Source: Nitrospira sp. (GTDB lineage: Bacteria; Nitrospirota; Nitrospiria; Nitrospirales; Nitrospiraceae). Taken from it: a stretch of DNA of 64,000 bases. The position numbers and the translations under genes are program-made. Positions 1-8,778 of this stretch are shown here, piece by piece (position 1 is the first letter of the stretch; every line of letters starts with the position of its first letter). Under the pieces are notes generated by a model, which saw only the letters and a program-made list of their open reading frames with translations, ran no database searches and was not told the DNA's origin. The stretch covers positions 1 through 64,000 of the forward strand of contig VGXC01000010.1 of the NCBI GenBank assembly GCA_016873495.1, read 5' to 3'.

Positions 1-52
1 TTCCTTCCCACTCATCGTGACTCTGTCCTCTCCGACCATCCGGCCCTCCTGG

Positions 53-127
53 TGAAAGCCGACAGTCTAGCAATGAAGAGGACATTTCTATCTTGGCGAA
101 AGCGGACATTCTCATGTTGGGATTACA
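53..127. repeat. Three direct repeats, probable right end of an IS21-type element
   Basis: Three related blocks each contain GACA followed by a T/C-rich stretch: GACAGTCT at 61, GACATTTCT at 81 and GACATTCTC at 105. Two are preceded by GAAAGC-like sequence. The GACA spacing is 20 and 24 bases. Several short terminal repeats near an end, with a terminal CA (here TTACA ending at 127), are typical of IS21-family elements. The transposase genes would lie left of the window, so this is inference; a chance repeat or another IS family is possible. Confidence 0.4.
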
Positions 128-284
128 GACTGATCCCGGTTGTGAGGCCGGAAGTCACCTGCTACTTCTTTTGGTTCGGCTGGGGCTCAAGATTTTGTTA
201 TTTCTCGCGCGGGTGGCACCACTGCACCTGTGCGAACCTTTGATTTCAGGCTGGAAATTGGCTCTCTGACGCCGTCTCCTTACC

Positions 285-314
285 TTGACAGTTTGGGGGG
301 CGGAGTGATAGCGT
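285..314 (+). promoter_or_regulatory. Possible sigma-70 promoter for the aminotransferase gene
   Basis: A perfect -35 hexamer TTGACA lies at 285-290. The matching -10 region around 307-314 is poor (GATAGC or TAGCGT depending on spacing), so only the -35 half is convincing. The site lies about 55 bases before the ribosome binding site of the gene at 369. Confidence 0.3.
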
Positions 315-368
315 ACCCCCCTTCTTGCCCGAGAAAAAGACTCATCGTTTTGTGAGGAGAATGGCACC

Positions 369-1511
369 ATGCTGAAACGGTATTTACTGGCTCCAGGGCC
401 GACGCCGGTTCCTCCCGAGGTCTTGCTGGCCATGGCAAGGCCGATGATCCATCACCGCGCCCCCGAGTTCGATCCGATTTTTCAGGAAGTTCGGGAAGGC
501 CTGAAATGGCTCTTCCAGACCAGGAACGACGTGCTGATCCTGGCGTCTTCCGGCACGGGCGGGATGGAAGGGGCCGTGTCCAATTTCCTGTCGCCCGGCG
601 ACAAGGCCCTGGTGATTAATGGCGGAAAGTTCGGCGAGCGTTGGGGCAAGCTCTGCAAGACGTTCGGCGCCCAAGTCCAGGAAATCAAGGTGGAATGGGG
701 CCACTCCGTGGACCCCAAGCAGGTGGCGGACGCCCTGAAAAAGGATCCGGCGATCAAGGCGGTCTATGTCCAGGCGAGTGAGACCTCCACCGCTGTGACC
801 CACGATGTGAAGGCACTGGGGCAGATCGTAAAGGGCGCTCCGGAGACCATCCTTGTCGTGGACGCCATCACGGCACTCGGCGTGTTCGACCTCAAGACCG
901 ATGAGTGGGGGCTGGACGTTGTGATCACCGGTTCGCAAAAGGCCCTCATGCTGCCGCCGGGGCTGGCTTTTGTGAGCGTCAGCGAGAAGGCCTGGCAGCT
1001 CGCAGAGAAGGCCAAGAACACCTCTTTCTATTTTAATTTCAAACGTGAGAAGGATAACCAGCAAAAGAACCAGACGGCCTTCACTCCGGCAGTCTCCATG
1101 ATCCTGGGGTTGCAGGAAGTGCTCAAGATGTTAAAGGCTGAGGGCTTGGAAAGCGTGTTTGCCCGGCAGACTCAGATGGCCCATGCGCTGCGCGAGGGCG
1201 TAAAGGCCGCGGGGATGGAAATCTTCGCCAAAGGTACGCCCAGTGACGCGGTGACCGCCATCAATGCGCCGGCGGGGGTGGATGGCCAGGCCATCTATAA
1301 GAACCTTCGTGTGCAATACGGTATCACCGCCGCGGGAGGACAGGACCACCTCAAAGGCAAAATCTTCCGAATCTCCCACATGGGATATTTGGACCGGTTC
1401 GACGTGATCTTGGCCCTGGCTGCGACTGAGATGGTGCTCAAGGGGCTGGGTCATCCGATTTCGCTCGGCAAGGGTGTGGCGAAGGCGCAGGAATTGTTGA
1501 TGGCCAAGTAA
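369..1511 (+). CDS. Class V aminotransferase (alanine/serine-glyoxylate or phosphoserine type)
   Basis: A 380-residue PLP-dependent aminotransferase of class V, related to serine-pyruvate, alanine-glyoxylate and soluble hydrogenase small-subunit proteins. The N-terminus has the family-typical run LLAPGPTPVPPEV. The substrate-stacking region SSGTGGMEG is near residue 60, and the PLP lysine is K191 in GSQKALMLPPG. Length is normal for the family. The start at 369 is set by GAGGAGA eight bases upstream. serA follows after 29 bases, so the pair is probably co-transcribed. That context suggests it transaminates phosphohydroxypyruvate, standing in for SerC, or acts as a serine-glyoxylate aminotransferase. 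Sequence alone does not decide the substrate. Confidence 0.9.
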   Translation: MLKRYLLAPGPTPVPPEVLLAMARPMIHHRAPEFDPIFQEVREGLKWLFQTRNDVLILASSGTGGMEGAVSNFLSPGDKALVINGGKFGERWGKLCKTFGAQVQEIKVEWGHSVDPKQVADALKKDPAIKAVYVQASETSTAVTHDVKALGQIVKGAPETILVVDAITALGVFDLKTDEWGLDVVITGSQKALMLPPGLAFVSVSEKAWQLAEKAKNTSFYFNFKREKDNQQKNQTAFTPAVSMILGLQEVLKMLKAEGLESVFARQTQMAHALREGVKAAGMEIFAKGTPSDAVTAINAPAGVDGQAIYKNLRVQYGITAAGGQDHLKGKIFRISHMGYLDRFDVILALAATEMVLKGLGHPISLGKGVAKAQELLMAK

Positions 1512-1540
1512 GGCCGGGGAAATAGGGGACGACGCGATTC

Positions 1541-3145
1541 ATGGGAGCCCAGATCAAGATTCTCGTCAGCGACAGCCTGTCGAAGCACGGCGTGGAGATA
1601 CTCCAAAAGGCCGGCTTTCAGGTGGACCTCAAGACCAAACTCACGAAAGACGAGCTGCTCAAAGAGATCAAGCAGTATGATGGCCTGATCATCCGATCAG
1701 CGACGAAAGTCACCGCCGACGTGGTCGCAGCGGCCGACCGGCTGAAGGTGGTGGGGCGGGCAGGGTCCGGGCTCGACAACGTAGATCAGACGGCCGCCAC
1801 CAAGCGCGGCATCGTCGTGATGAACACGCCCGGCGGCAACACCGTCACGACCGCCGAGCACACCATGTCCATGATCTGCTCCATGGCCCGCCGCATCCCG
1901 CAGGCCACCGGTTCCATGAAGGCCGGCAAATGGGAGAAGGAAAAGTTCATGGGCGTGGAGTTGTACGGGAAGACACTGGGCATCGTGGGCTTCGGCCAGA
2001 TCGGCGGGTACCTGTCCAAGCTGGCCCAGGGGTTCTCGATGACCGTCATCGCCTATGATCCGTATCTGGCGCCGGAAAAGGCGCAGAAGATGGGGATCGA
2101 AGTCGTGGCGCTGACCGACATCTTCCGGCGCGCGGATATCATCAGCGTGCACACCCCGCTCACGGCCGAAACCAAGTCCCTGATCAACGCCGCCACTATC
2201 GCGCAGATGAAGCCCGGGGTCATGTTGGTGAATTGCGCCCGCGGCGGGATCATCAACGAACCGGATCTCGTCGAGGCGCTCACGGCCAAGCGAGTGGCTG
2301 CGGCGGCCTTCGATGTCTTCGAGGAGGAGCCCGTCAAGCCCGACAATGCTCTACTGACGTTGGATAATTTCATCTGCACCCCGCACATCGGGGCGTCGAC
2401 GTCTGAGGCCCAGGAAAATGTGGCGATCGGGATCGCCGAACAGATCGTCGATTACTTCACCAAGGGGGTGGCCCGCGGGGCGGTGAACGTCCCGTCGGTG
2501 CCGCCGGAGTTGTTGCCGCAGCTCCAGCCCTACCTCGCGTTGGCGGAGAAAATCGGGTCGCTCCAGTCGCAGCTCTGCGAGGGTGGCATCGAACGGGTGA
2601 CCGTGGAATACAACGGCGAGGTGGCGTCGCTGTTGGTGGCGCCGCTGACGATTGCAGTCTTGAAAGGTTTATTGACGCCGATTTTGGAAGACGCGGTCAA
2701 CTATGTGAATGCGCCGGTGATCGCCAAGGATCGGGGCATCGAGGTCAAAGAAGTGAAGGGGGGCGACACAGGCGACTTTGCCAGCATGATCCGGGTCCGC
2801 GTGGAGGCGGGGAAAAAGACGCACCGGATGGCGGGGACGCTGTATAGTCGCAAGGATCCGCGCATCGTCGAGATCGACAACTTCCAGGTCGAGATGGTGC
2901 CCGAGGGACACATGTTGCTGCTTCAGAACATGGACCGACCCGGTGTCATCGGCACGGTTACCTCGACCCTTGGCCAGCACAATGTGAACATCGCCCGCAT
3001 GCAGTGCTCCCGCGAGGCGCGCGGCGGCAACGCCCTGTTGATCATCGGCTTGGACGCGCCGCTGCCGAGCGGTATACTGCAGACGATCAAGCAAGGTCCC
3101 AATATCCTGTCCGTCAAGCTCGTCGATCTTTCAAAGGGGCTCTAG
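1541..3145 (+). CDS. serA: D-3-phosphoglycerate dehydrogenase
   Basis: First enzyme of serine synthesis, oxidising 3-phosphoglycerate to 3-phosphohydroxypyruvate with NAD. The 534-residue length fits the long form of the family. The catalytic and NAD-binding half includes GIVGFGQIGGYL near residue 146, NCARGGIINEPDL, and the catalytic histidine in TPHIGAS near residue 281. An intervening allosteric domain (about 320-450) is followed by a C-terminal ACT domain (about 457-534) beginning MLLLQNMDRPGVIG, which normally senses serine. It follows the class V aminotransferase gene by 29 bases and precedes hisZ by 15 bases, consistent with an amino-acid operon. Confidence 0.96.
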   Translation: MGAQIKILVSDSLSKHGVEILQKAGFQVDLKTKLTKDELLKEIKQYDGLIIRSATKVTADVVAAADRLKVVGRAGSGLDNVDQTAATKRGIVVMNTPGGNTVTTAEHTMSMICSMARRIPQATGSMKAGKWEKEKFMGVELYGKTLGIVGFGQIGGYLSKLAQGFSMTVIAYDPYLAPEKAQKMGIEVVALTDIFRRADIISVHTPLTAETKSLINAATIAQMKPGVMLVNCARGGIINEPDLVEALTAKRVAAAAFDVFEEEPVKPDNALLTLDNFICTPHIGASTSEAQENVAIGIAEQIVDYFTKGVARGAVNVPSVPPELLPQLQPYLALAEKIGSLQSQLCEGGIERVTVEYNGEVASLLVAPLTIAVLKGLLTPILEDAVNYVNAPVIAKDRGIEVKEVKGGDTGDFASMIRVRVEAGKKTHRMAGTLYSRKDPRIVEIDNFQVEMVPEGHMLLLQNMDRPGVIGTVTSTLGQHNVNIARMQCSREARGGNALLIIGLDAPLPSGILQTIKQGPNILSVKLVDLSKGL

Positions 3146-3160
3146 CAGACCCCCGCAGAT

Positions 3161-4540
3161 ATGTCCCGCCGTCGACCATCTCCACGCACCCTCGGCTCTG
3201 CCCGCGCGCAGGCGGTTGTCCCGAACCGGCACGACCGCTCGTTGATCCCGGTCGGGATGTCCACGATCCTGCCGGAAACCGTGACGCAGGTGCGCCACCT
3301 GGAAGAGGTCCTGCTGACGACCCTCGTCGGATGGGGATACCAGGAGATCATTCCGCCCACCTTCGAATATCTCGATGTGCTGACGCCGGGACTCGAACCG
3401 GAGGTCATCGAGGCCTGCTACAAGTTCGCCGATCGGACGACAGGGCGTATTCTGCTGCTGAGGCCGGATGTCACCGCGCAGATCGCCCGCATCGTCGCCA
3501 TGGGCATGGTGGACGAACGGCTGCCGCTCCGACTGTCGTACCGTACGACTGTCTTCCGGTATGAGCCGGAGCATGCGGGGCGCGACCGGGAAATTTTTCA
3601 GGTGGGTGCCGAGCTGATCGGGGTCGACGACGCGGCGATGGACGGAGAGATCGTGGCGTTGATGGGGGATTGCCTCGGGAAGCTGGGACTGTCGGACTTT
3701 ACCATCTCGCTGGGCCATGTGGGGTTTTTCAAGGCGTTGGTGGCCCGCGCCGGGCTGTCCCAGGAAGGCCGGAAACGAGCCGAGCACGCGGCGGCCAAGA
3801 AGGATCTGCCGCGGCTCGAAGAAATCCTCGCCCGCGAGCGGATTTCGGCCAAGGCGGCGCGAGGCATTCTGGAGGCGCCGCGCCTGTATGGGCGGGACGA
3901 GGTGCTCGATCGGGGCGGCGCATTGGCCGGCCGGGACCCACAATCGCGTGCGGCGCTGGATCGCTTGACGCAGGTCTATCGACTCCTGGCTGATGCCGGC
4001 TTCAAGGACCGGCTCGTGCTGGACTTGGGAGAGTTCCGGGGGTTTGACTATTATGACGGGGTGGTGTTCGATGTCTTTGCCGATGGGGTCGGCTGCGAAC
4101 TGGGGGGCGGGGGGCGATACAATAACTTGATCGGACGATTCGGTCGGGATCTCCCTTCCACGGGGTTTGCCTTCGATGTGGACCGTCTCTTTCAGGCGCT
4201 GGAGCGGCGGGGCAACGGCGCTCCCCCTGCCCATGAGACGGTCCTGGTGTCAGCGCCGGCCAACCAGGCACGCCGGTTGTTCCAGGTATCCGGCCGGCTG
4301 AGGGAAGCGGGCCTGATCGTCGTACAAGGCTCTTTCCGCGCGAAATCCCAGAACCACCCCCGGTCGGTGGTGGCGGAGGGGCGCCGTCTCGGGGTTGCGT
4401 CGGCGGTCCTCATCGGACTTTCCGGCCGACCGCCGGACGAAGTCCTGGTGTTGACCGGACTCACCGGCGCTCGACCGGTTCAACGTCGGCGAGTCGCGCT
4501 TAAAGAGTTGGCCGGGCTTCTTTCCCAGAGTGTTCGCTAG
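3161..4540 (+). CDS. hisZ: ATP phosphoribosyltransferase regulatory subunit
   Basis: A catalytically inactive histidyl-tRNA-synthetase paralogue that activates the short form of HisG at the first step of histidine synthesis. The 459-residue protein has the family's opening LIPVGMSTILPE, the class II synthetase-like fold with RPDVTAQIARIVA, YRTTVFRYE and REIFQVGAELIG, and the later block VLDLGEFRGFDYYDGVVFDVF plus a glycine-rich GCELGGGGRYNNLIG. The C-terminal extension (about 350-459) resembles an anticodon-binding-like region. HisG is not in this window. The first 28 residues before LIPVGM are basic and poorly conserved, so the real start could be slightly further in. Confidence 0.88.
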   Translation: MSRRRPSPRTLGSARAQAVVPNRHDRSLIPVGMSTILPETVTQVRHLEEVLLTTLVGWGYQEIIPPTFEYLDVLTPGLEPEVIEACYKFADRTTGRILLLRPDVTAQIARIVAMGMVDERLPLRLSYRTTVFRYEPEHAGRDREIFQVGAELIGVDDAAMDGEIVALMGDCLGKLGLSDFTISLGHVGFFKALVARAGLSQEGRKRAEHAAAKKDLPRLEEILARERISAKAARGILEAPRLYGRDEVLDRGGALAGRDPQSRAALDRLTQVYRLLADAGFKDRLVLDLGEFRGFDYYDGVVFDVFADGVGCELGGGGRYNNLIGRFGRDLPSTGFAFDVDRLFQALERRGNGAPPAHETVLVSAPANQARRLFQVSGRLREAGLIVVQGSFRAKSQNHPRSVVAEGRRLGVASAVLIGLSGRPPDEVLVLTGLTGARPVQRRRVALKELAGLLSQSVR

Positions 4541-4585
4541 CTGTCCGACATGAATCATCCCGACCGTGCCACGAGTTGATCGATC

Positions 4586-5935
4586 ATGACTCCTTCAGAT
4601 CTCTCGGCGCCCCGGCTTCCGCCACAGAACCTCGAAGCCGAGCAATGTGTGTTGGGGGCGATCCTGCTCGAGAAAGCGGCGATGGCAAAGGCCGAGGAGC
4701 TGATTGCCGAGGAAGCGTTTTACCGCACGGCCCATCAGAAAATCTATCGCGCGATGTTGGAGCTCTCGGAGCGGGGCGAGGAGATCGATCAAATCACGCT
4801 TTCCGAGCACCTGAAGACCAAGGGCGAACTTGAGTCCGTCGGCGGATCGGCGTACTTGGCCGAGTTGGTCCAGGTGGTCCCGACCGCGGCCAACATTAAA
4901 TACCATTGCAAGATCGTGCAGGAGAAAGCCCTTTCTAGGGGTCTGATCGGCGCCGCCACCGAAGTGATTGCCCGGGGCTACGACGGGATGACCCCGGTGG
5001 ACAAGCTGCTGGACTATGCGGAAGAATCCGTCTTCCGCTTGTCGGAAGGCAAGCTGGGCCGGTCCTTCACCGAGATCAAGCATGTCATTAAGGATAGCCT
5101 GGACCTCGTCGAGCAACTCTCCAAGCGCAAGGAAAAAGTCACCGGCGTTCCCACCGGGTTCTACGACCTGGACGATCTACTGGCCGGTCTGCAAGCCTCC
5201 GATCTCATCGTGATCGCGGGACGGCCCAGCATGGGGAAAACCAGTTTGGCGTTGGGGATGGCGCAGCATGCGGCCGTCCACCACGGCAAGGTGGTCGGGG
5301 TCTTCAGCCTGGAAATGTCCAAGGCGCAGCTGGTCTTGCGCATGTTGAGTTCCGAAGCCCACGTGGATTCGCATGCGTTGCGAACCGGCCGGCTGCAAAA
5401 AGAAGATTGGTGGCGGTTGGCGGAGGCCACGGGCCGGCTCGAGCAGGCGCCGATCTTCATCGACGACACGGGGGCGCTGACCGTGCAGCAGATGCGGGGC
5501 AAGGCCCGCCGGTTGAAAATGGAGAACAAAAACAAACTGGACTTGTTGATCGTGGACTATCTGCAGCTTATGCAAGGACGCGACTCCGAGTCGCGCCAAC
5601 AGGAGATTTCCGATATCTCGCGGTCGCTCAAAGCCTTGGCCAAGGAGTTAAATGTTCCGGTGCTGGCCTTGTCCCAGTTGAGCCGGGCCGTGGAAGCCAG
5701 GAAGCCTCCCATCCCGATGCTGGCAGATTTGCGGGAGAGCGGGGCGATCGAGCAGGATGCGGACGTGGTGATCTTCATCTACCGGGAGGATGTCTACGAT
5801 CAGGCGTCCGAAAAAAAAGGGATCGCGGAGATTTTGGTTCGGAAACATCGCAACGGGCCGATCGGAGACGTGAAGCTGTTTTTTCACGACAAATTTGCCA
5901 AGTTCGAGAGCCTGGAGAACCGAGAGAGCGTTTGA
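4586..5935 (+). CDS. dnaB: Replicative DNA helicase
   Basis: Hexameric 5'-3' helicase of the replication fork. The 449-residue protein carries the N-terminal DnaB domain (PPQNLEAEQCVLGAIL from about residue 10), a linker, and the RecA-like domain with Walker A GRPSMGKTSLALG near 211-223, Walker B LLIVDYLQLM, and the family motif LSQLSRAVEARKPPIPMLADLRESG. No intein is present. Length is normal. It follows hisZ by 45 bases. Its stop codon (5933-5935) lies inside the -35 element of the next promoter, so the downstream TPR gene is probably a separate transcription unit. Confidence 0.97.
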   Translation: MTPSDLSAPRLPPQNLEAEQCVLGAILLEKAAMAKAEELIAEEAFYRTAHQKIYRAMLELSERGEEIDQITLSEHLKTKGELESVGGSAYLAELVQVVPTAANIKYHCKIVQEKALSRGLIGAATEVIARGYDGMTPVDKLLDYAEESVFRLSEGKLGRSFTEIKHVIKDSLDLVEQLSKRKEKVTGVPTGFYDLDDLLAGLQASDLIVIAGRPSMGKTSLALGMAQHAAVHHGKVVGVFSLEMSKAQLVLRMLSSEAHVDSHALRTGRLQKEDWWRLAEATGRLEQAPIFIDDTGALTVQQMRGKARRLKMENKNKLDLLIVDYLQLMQGRDSESRQQEISDISRSLKALAKELNVPVLALSQLSRAVEARKPPIPMLADLRESGAIEQDADVVIFIYREDVYDQASEKKGIAEILVRKHRNGPIGDVKLFFHDKFAKFESLENRESV

Positions 5936-5961
5936 CACCCTTTCGAGCGACTCCGTATAAT
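5932..5961 (+). promoter_or_regulatory. Strong sigma-70 promoter
   Basis: TTGACA at 5932-5937 and TATAAT at 5956-5961, both perfect, separated by 18 bases. The -35 box overlaps the dnaB stop codon. Transcription would start near 5968, which leaves almost no leader for an ATG at 5973 but fits the GTG start at 6030. Confidence 0.75.
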
Positions 5962-6029
5962 TCACTGAATGTGTGTCGGCTTATCCGCCGCCGCGTGTGC
6001 CGCCCCCATCTCCAAGCGAGGACTCGATC

Positions 6030-7901
6030 GTGACGCAGCGCCTCCACGTGTCGGTCTCTACGCCCGCGCGACCCGGCCCTGTCCGGTGTGTCCGGACGGT
6101 CATCCGCCTTGCGGTCGTTGCGCTGTTCATGGCCTCTTGCAGTACTGGTTCCCAGGGAGGAACCGGCACTGTTGCGTTGCCGGACAAGCCCCCCGGGATT
6201 CCTTCCACGCCGGCTCATTTGGTGCACGCCACCGACCCGCGGGCCTATTACCATTTCATCCTGGGATACCAGGCCGAGATCGAGAAGGATACGGAGCGGG
6301 CCATCCACGAGTATTCGACCGCCCTGCGCGGCGATCCTGGCTCGACCGTGCTCAAGGCACGGCTGGCCTCCCTCTATTTTTCAATCGGCGAGGTGGTGAA
6401 GGCCGTCAGGTTTGCCGACCGGGTGTCCGAATCCGAGGTGCAGGATGCGGCCACGTTGGTGCAAATGGCCGGGATTTTTGCGGGGGCCGGGCAGACCGAC
6501 AAGGCCCTCGTGTTGTATGACCGAGCCATTGCCCAACAACCGACCGGTACCGACGCCTATTTCTCGAAAGGCTTGCTCCTGGTGAACCTGAAGCGTCTGG
6601 ATGAAGCGGAGGCTTCGTTTAAGAAGGGCATGGGGCAAGCCAAGGACTCACCGCTGGGTTACTATTATTTGGGTCGGGTGGCGGTCGAAGCCAAGCATTA
6701 CGAACAAGCTATCAGCAGCTTCGAGCGAGCCATGGCGATCAACCAGTCGTTTGAGCCGGCCTATATTGCATTGGCGGCAGTATATGAATTGCAGCAACAG
6801 CACGGCAATGCCGTTGGGGTCTATCGCAAGTACCTGAGCGTCGTGAACCCGAACAACCGAGATGTGCGGCAGCATTTGATCCGACTCTATATCACGGATA
6901 AGGCCTATGCGGAGGCGCTGGCGGAATTGGATATCGCACTCGCCCAAGACCCGGACGACCTGGATGCGCAGTTGCGGGTCGGTTTGATCTATGGGGAGCT
7001 CAAAGATTATCCCAGAGCGATCGCTCAGCTGAACAAAATACTGGCGGTGCGCCCGGGCGAACTTCGAGTGCGGGACTATCTGGGGTTGATGTACGAAGAG
7101 ACCAAGGACTATCCGCGTGCCATCGCCGCGTATGAGCACAACCTGACTTTGCAGCCGGCCTACATCGATGGCCACATGCACATGGGTTTCTTACAGTATC
7201 GGCTGAAGCACTATCCGGAAGCCGTGGCCCATTTCTCGGAAGCGGTGAAGCTCAATCCCCGACAGCCGGATGTCCACCTTCTCTTGGGGTTGACCTACCT
7301 GCAAACCGAGCAATACGTCAAAGCTTCACAGGTCCTCGAGGAAGGCATCCGCTATAACCCCGGCAACCCGGATCTGCACTTTAACCTGGGCACCGCCTAC
7401 GATAAATTGGATCGCTTCGACGAGGTCGTGAAAGCGATGGAAGCGACGTTGCGTCTCGACCCGCACCATGCCGATGCGCTGAACTATTTGGGATACAGCT
7501 ACACCGAGCGGGGCATGAAAATCGAAGAGGCCCTGTCGCTCATCAAGCGCGCGGTGTCGCTGAAGCCCAACAACGGCTACTACGTGGATAGTCTCGGCTG
7601 GGCGTTTTTCAAGCTCGGCCAAGTTGACCATGCGCTGGCGGAAATGAAGCGGGCCGCATCGCTCGTTCACGACGATCCGGTCATTTACGAACACCTGGGA
7701 GAGATTTTTCTCAAGCAGAATCAGATGGCGGAGGCCCGCGAGGCCTGGCTGCACTCGCTTGAATTGGACCCCACTAACCTGAAGTTGATCGAGCGGTTCC
7801 GCGCACAGGGGCTGGGCGATGCCACTTCTGACGAACGCGTCCGACAGGCTAAGCGGCGCGTGTCAGCGGAACGTGCAGACACACCCAAGGCGGTGCCGTA
7901 A
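6030..7901 (+). CDS. TPR-repeat lipoprotein
   Basis: A 623-residue protein made almost entirely of tetratricopeptide repeats after a lipoprotein signal. The signal has a basic N-region, the hydrophobic run VIRLAVVALF and a lipobox ending MASC, putting the lipidated cysteine at residue 37. At least a dozen TPR units follow, with repeated A...Y..L and P-rich turns (for example YYYLGRVAVEAKHYEQAISSF). The reading frame is open from an ATG at 5973. The GTG at 6030 is preferred because GCGAGGA sits about seven bases upstream and the promoter at 5932-5961 would put 5973 almost at the transcript start. It precedes the pilin genes, so a PilF/PilW-like role in pilus assembly is possible but unproven. 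Confidence 0.82.
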   Translation: MTQRLHVSVSTPARPGPVRCVRTVIRLAVVALFMASCSTGSQGGTGTVALPDKPPGIPSTPAHLVHATDPRAYYHFILGYQAEIEKDTERAIHEYSTALRGDPGSTVLKARLASLYFSIGEVVKAVRFADRVSESEVQDAATLVQMAGIFAGAGQTDKALVLYDRAIAQQPTGTDAYFSKGLLLVNLKRLDEAEASFKKGMGQAKDSPLGYYYLGRVAVEAKHYEQAISSFERAMAINQSFEPAYIALAAVYELQQQHGNAVGVYRKYLSVVNPNNRDVRQHLIRLYITDKAYAEALAELDIALAQDPDDLDAQLRVGLIYGELKDYPRAIAQLNKILAVRPGELRVRDYLGLMYEETKDYPRAIAAYEHNLTLQPAYIDGHMHMGFLQYRLKHYPEAVAHFSEAVKLNPRQPDVHLLLGLTYLQTEQYVKASQVLEEGIRYNPGNPDLHFNLGTAYDKLDRFDEVVKAMEATLRLDPHHADALNYLGYSYTERGMKIEEALSLIKRAVSLKPNNGYYVDSLGWAFFKLGQVDHALAEMKRAASLVHDDPVIYEHLGEIFLKQNQMAEAREAWLHSLELDPTNLKLIERFRAQGLGDATSDERVRQAKRRVSAERADTPKAVP

Positions 7902-7964
7902 CAAGCTCCTGCGCAGCCACCTTCCCAATACCCGTGCCTTCCCCCGAGCGCAGCGTCTCATGGT

Positions 7965-8501
7965 ATGAAACGTGCTCTCATTGCCAGGTCCCCATCGGAA
8001 GGCAGGGTTCTCTTGAAGAGTCTGGACAAGCAACAGGGATATACCCTCATAGAACTCATGATCGCGATGGCGATCTTGGGGCTGCTGGCCGGCCTCGCCA
8101 TCCCCACATACATGCGGTACCAGGCCAAAGCGAGGCAGGCCGAGGCAGCGACGAACCTCGGGGCTATTTTCGTGACCGAGACGGCCTTCTTCGGCGAGGC
8201 CGCCCGCTATAGCAACTTCACCGAAGCCGGCTTCAGCCTTGCGGCGGCGAGCAATCGGTTCACCTATCGCGCCGAACAAACCACCTCAGCTGGTTTGGCC
8301 ACTGGAGCCGTTCAGGTGATCAGTGCCGCCATCGGTCCCGTGACGCCGGACAATACGATCGTCCCGGCCCGTTCCAACTTGCAACAGTTCACTGCCACCG
8401 CCACCGCCAATCTCGACGAGGACGCCACAATCGACCAGTGGCATGTCGACGATGTGAAGCGGGGGTTAACCACGCCCGACAATAACGACATCACCTCTTA
8501 A
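7965..8501 (+). CDS. Type IV pilin-like protein, copy 1
   Basis: A 178-residue prepilin with the class III signal KQQG followed by YTLIELMIAMAILGLL, then a hydrophobic helix and IPTYMRYQAKARQAEA. Cleavage after G25 would give a mature protein starting with tyrosine rather than the usual phenylalanine, with the conserved glutamate at +5. The rest matches the pilin at 8779 along its length, including the C-terminal WHVDDVKRGLTTPD. The leader is long; a TTG at 8013 with AAGG upstream would give a nine-residue leader and may be the true start. The paralogous pair suggests one major and one minor pilin. Confidence 0.8.
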   Translation: MKRALIARSPSEGRVLLKSLDKQQGYTLIELMIAMAILGLLAGLAIPTYMRYQAKARQAEAATNLGAIFVTETAFFGEAARYSNFTEAGFSLAAASNRFTYRAEQTTSAGLATGAVQVISAAIGPVTPDNTIVPARSNLQQFTATATANLDEDATIDQWHVDDVKRGLTTPDNNDITS

Positions 8502-8778
8502 CCCGCCAGCTCTGGCTATCACCAGGAACAATTTTTTGCGTGTAGAGCCGAAAAACGGACTTTTTTTGGCGACCAGGCGATCTCTTGCCTGTGATTAACA
8601 CGCAATATATTGGAAATATTGAAGCTAGTGGCGATTTTTCATGTCTGGTGTATCGGCATAGAAGGTGCATATTTGCATCGGGCACTTGAAATTTTCAGGG
8701 ATAAACACGGAATTACGAGTATGTATGCCGACTGCCAAGCACGCAATCAGTAACCGTGGACAACAAGGAGGATTTCGC
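8502..8778 (+). other. Leader region between the two pilin genes
   Basis: A 277-base spacer that is more AT-rich than its surroundings and has no gene. It holds the sigma-54-like site at 8654-8670, a weaker AT-rich -10-like block near 8606-8611, and a consensus-like AAGGAGG ahead of the ATG at 8779. The long separate leader suggests that the second pilin is transcribed independently, as is usual for a major pilin. Confidence 0.45.
8654..8670 (+). promoter_or_regulatory. Possible sigma-54 promoter for the pilin gene
   Basis: CGGCATA then GAAG then GTGCA: the invariant GG (8655-8656) and GC (8667-8668) are exactly 12 bases apart, as needed for -24/-12 promoters. Flanking matches to TGGCAC and TTGCA are partial. 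Major pilin genes are often sigma-54 dependent. The match is moderate and could be chance. Confidence 0.35.

Larger units (their letters stand above)
1..368. other. Non-coding left edge and leader of the aminotransferase gene
   Basis: No convincing gene is visible. A 63-codon open frame from 52 lies over the direct repeats at 53-127 and has no family resemblance. The left part looks like the end of an insertion sequence. The right part contains a possible promoter near 285, a G6/C6 inverted repeat (295-300 with 316-321) and the ribosome binding site GAGGAGA at 354-360 that serves the ATG at 369. Another ATG at 361 is too close to that site to be preferred. Confidence 0.5.

Noticed and set aside
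3131-4234. A 367-codon minus-strand frame opposite hisZ
   Set aside because: Composition-driven shadow without a family; hisZ motifs on the plus strand are clear.
8583-8611. TTGCCT with TATATT as a sigma-70 promoter for the second pilin gene
   Set aside because: The spacer is only 15 bases and the -35 match is weak; the sigma-54-like site further downstream is preferred, though neither is certain.
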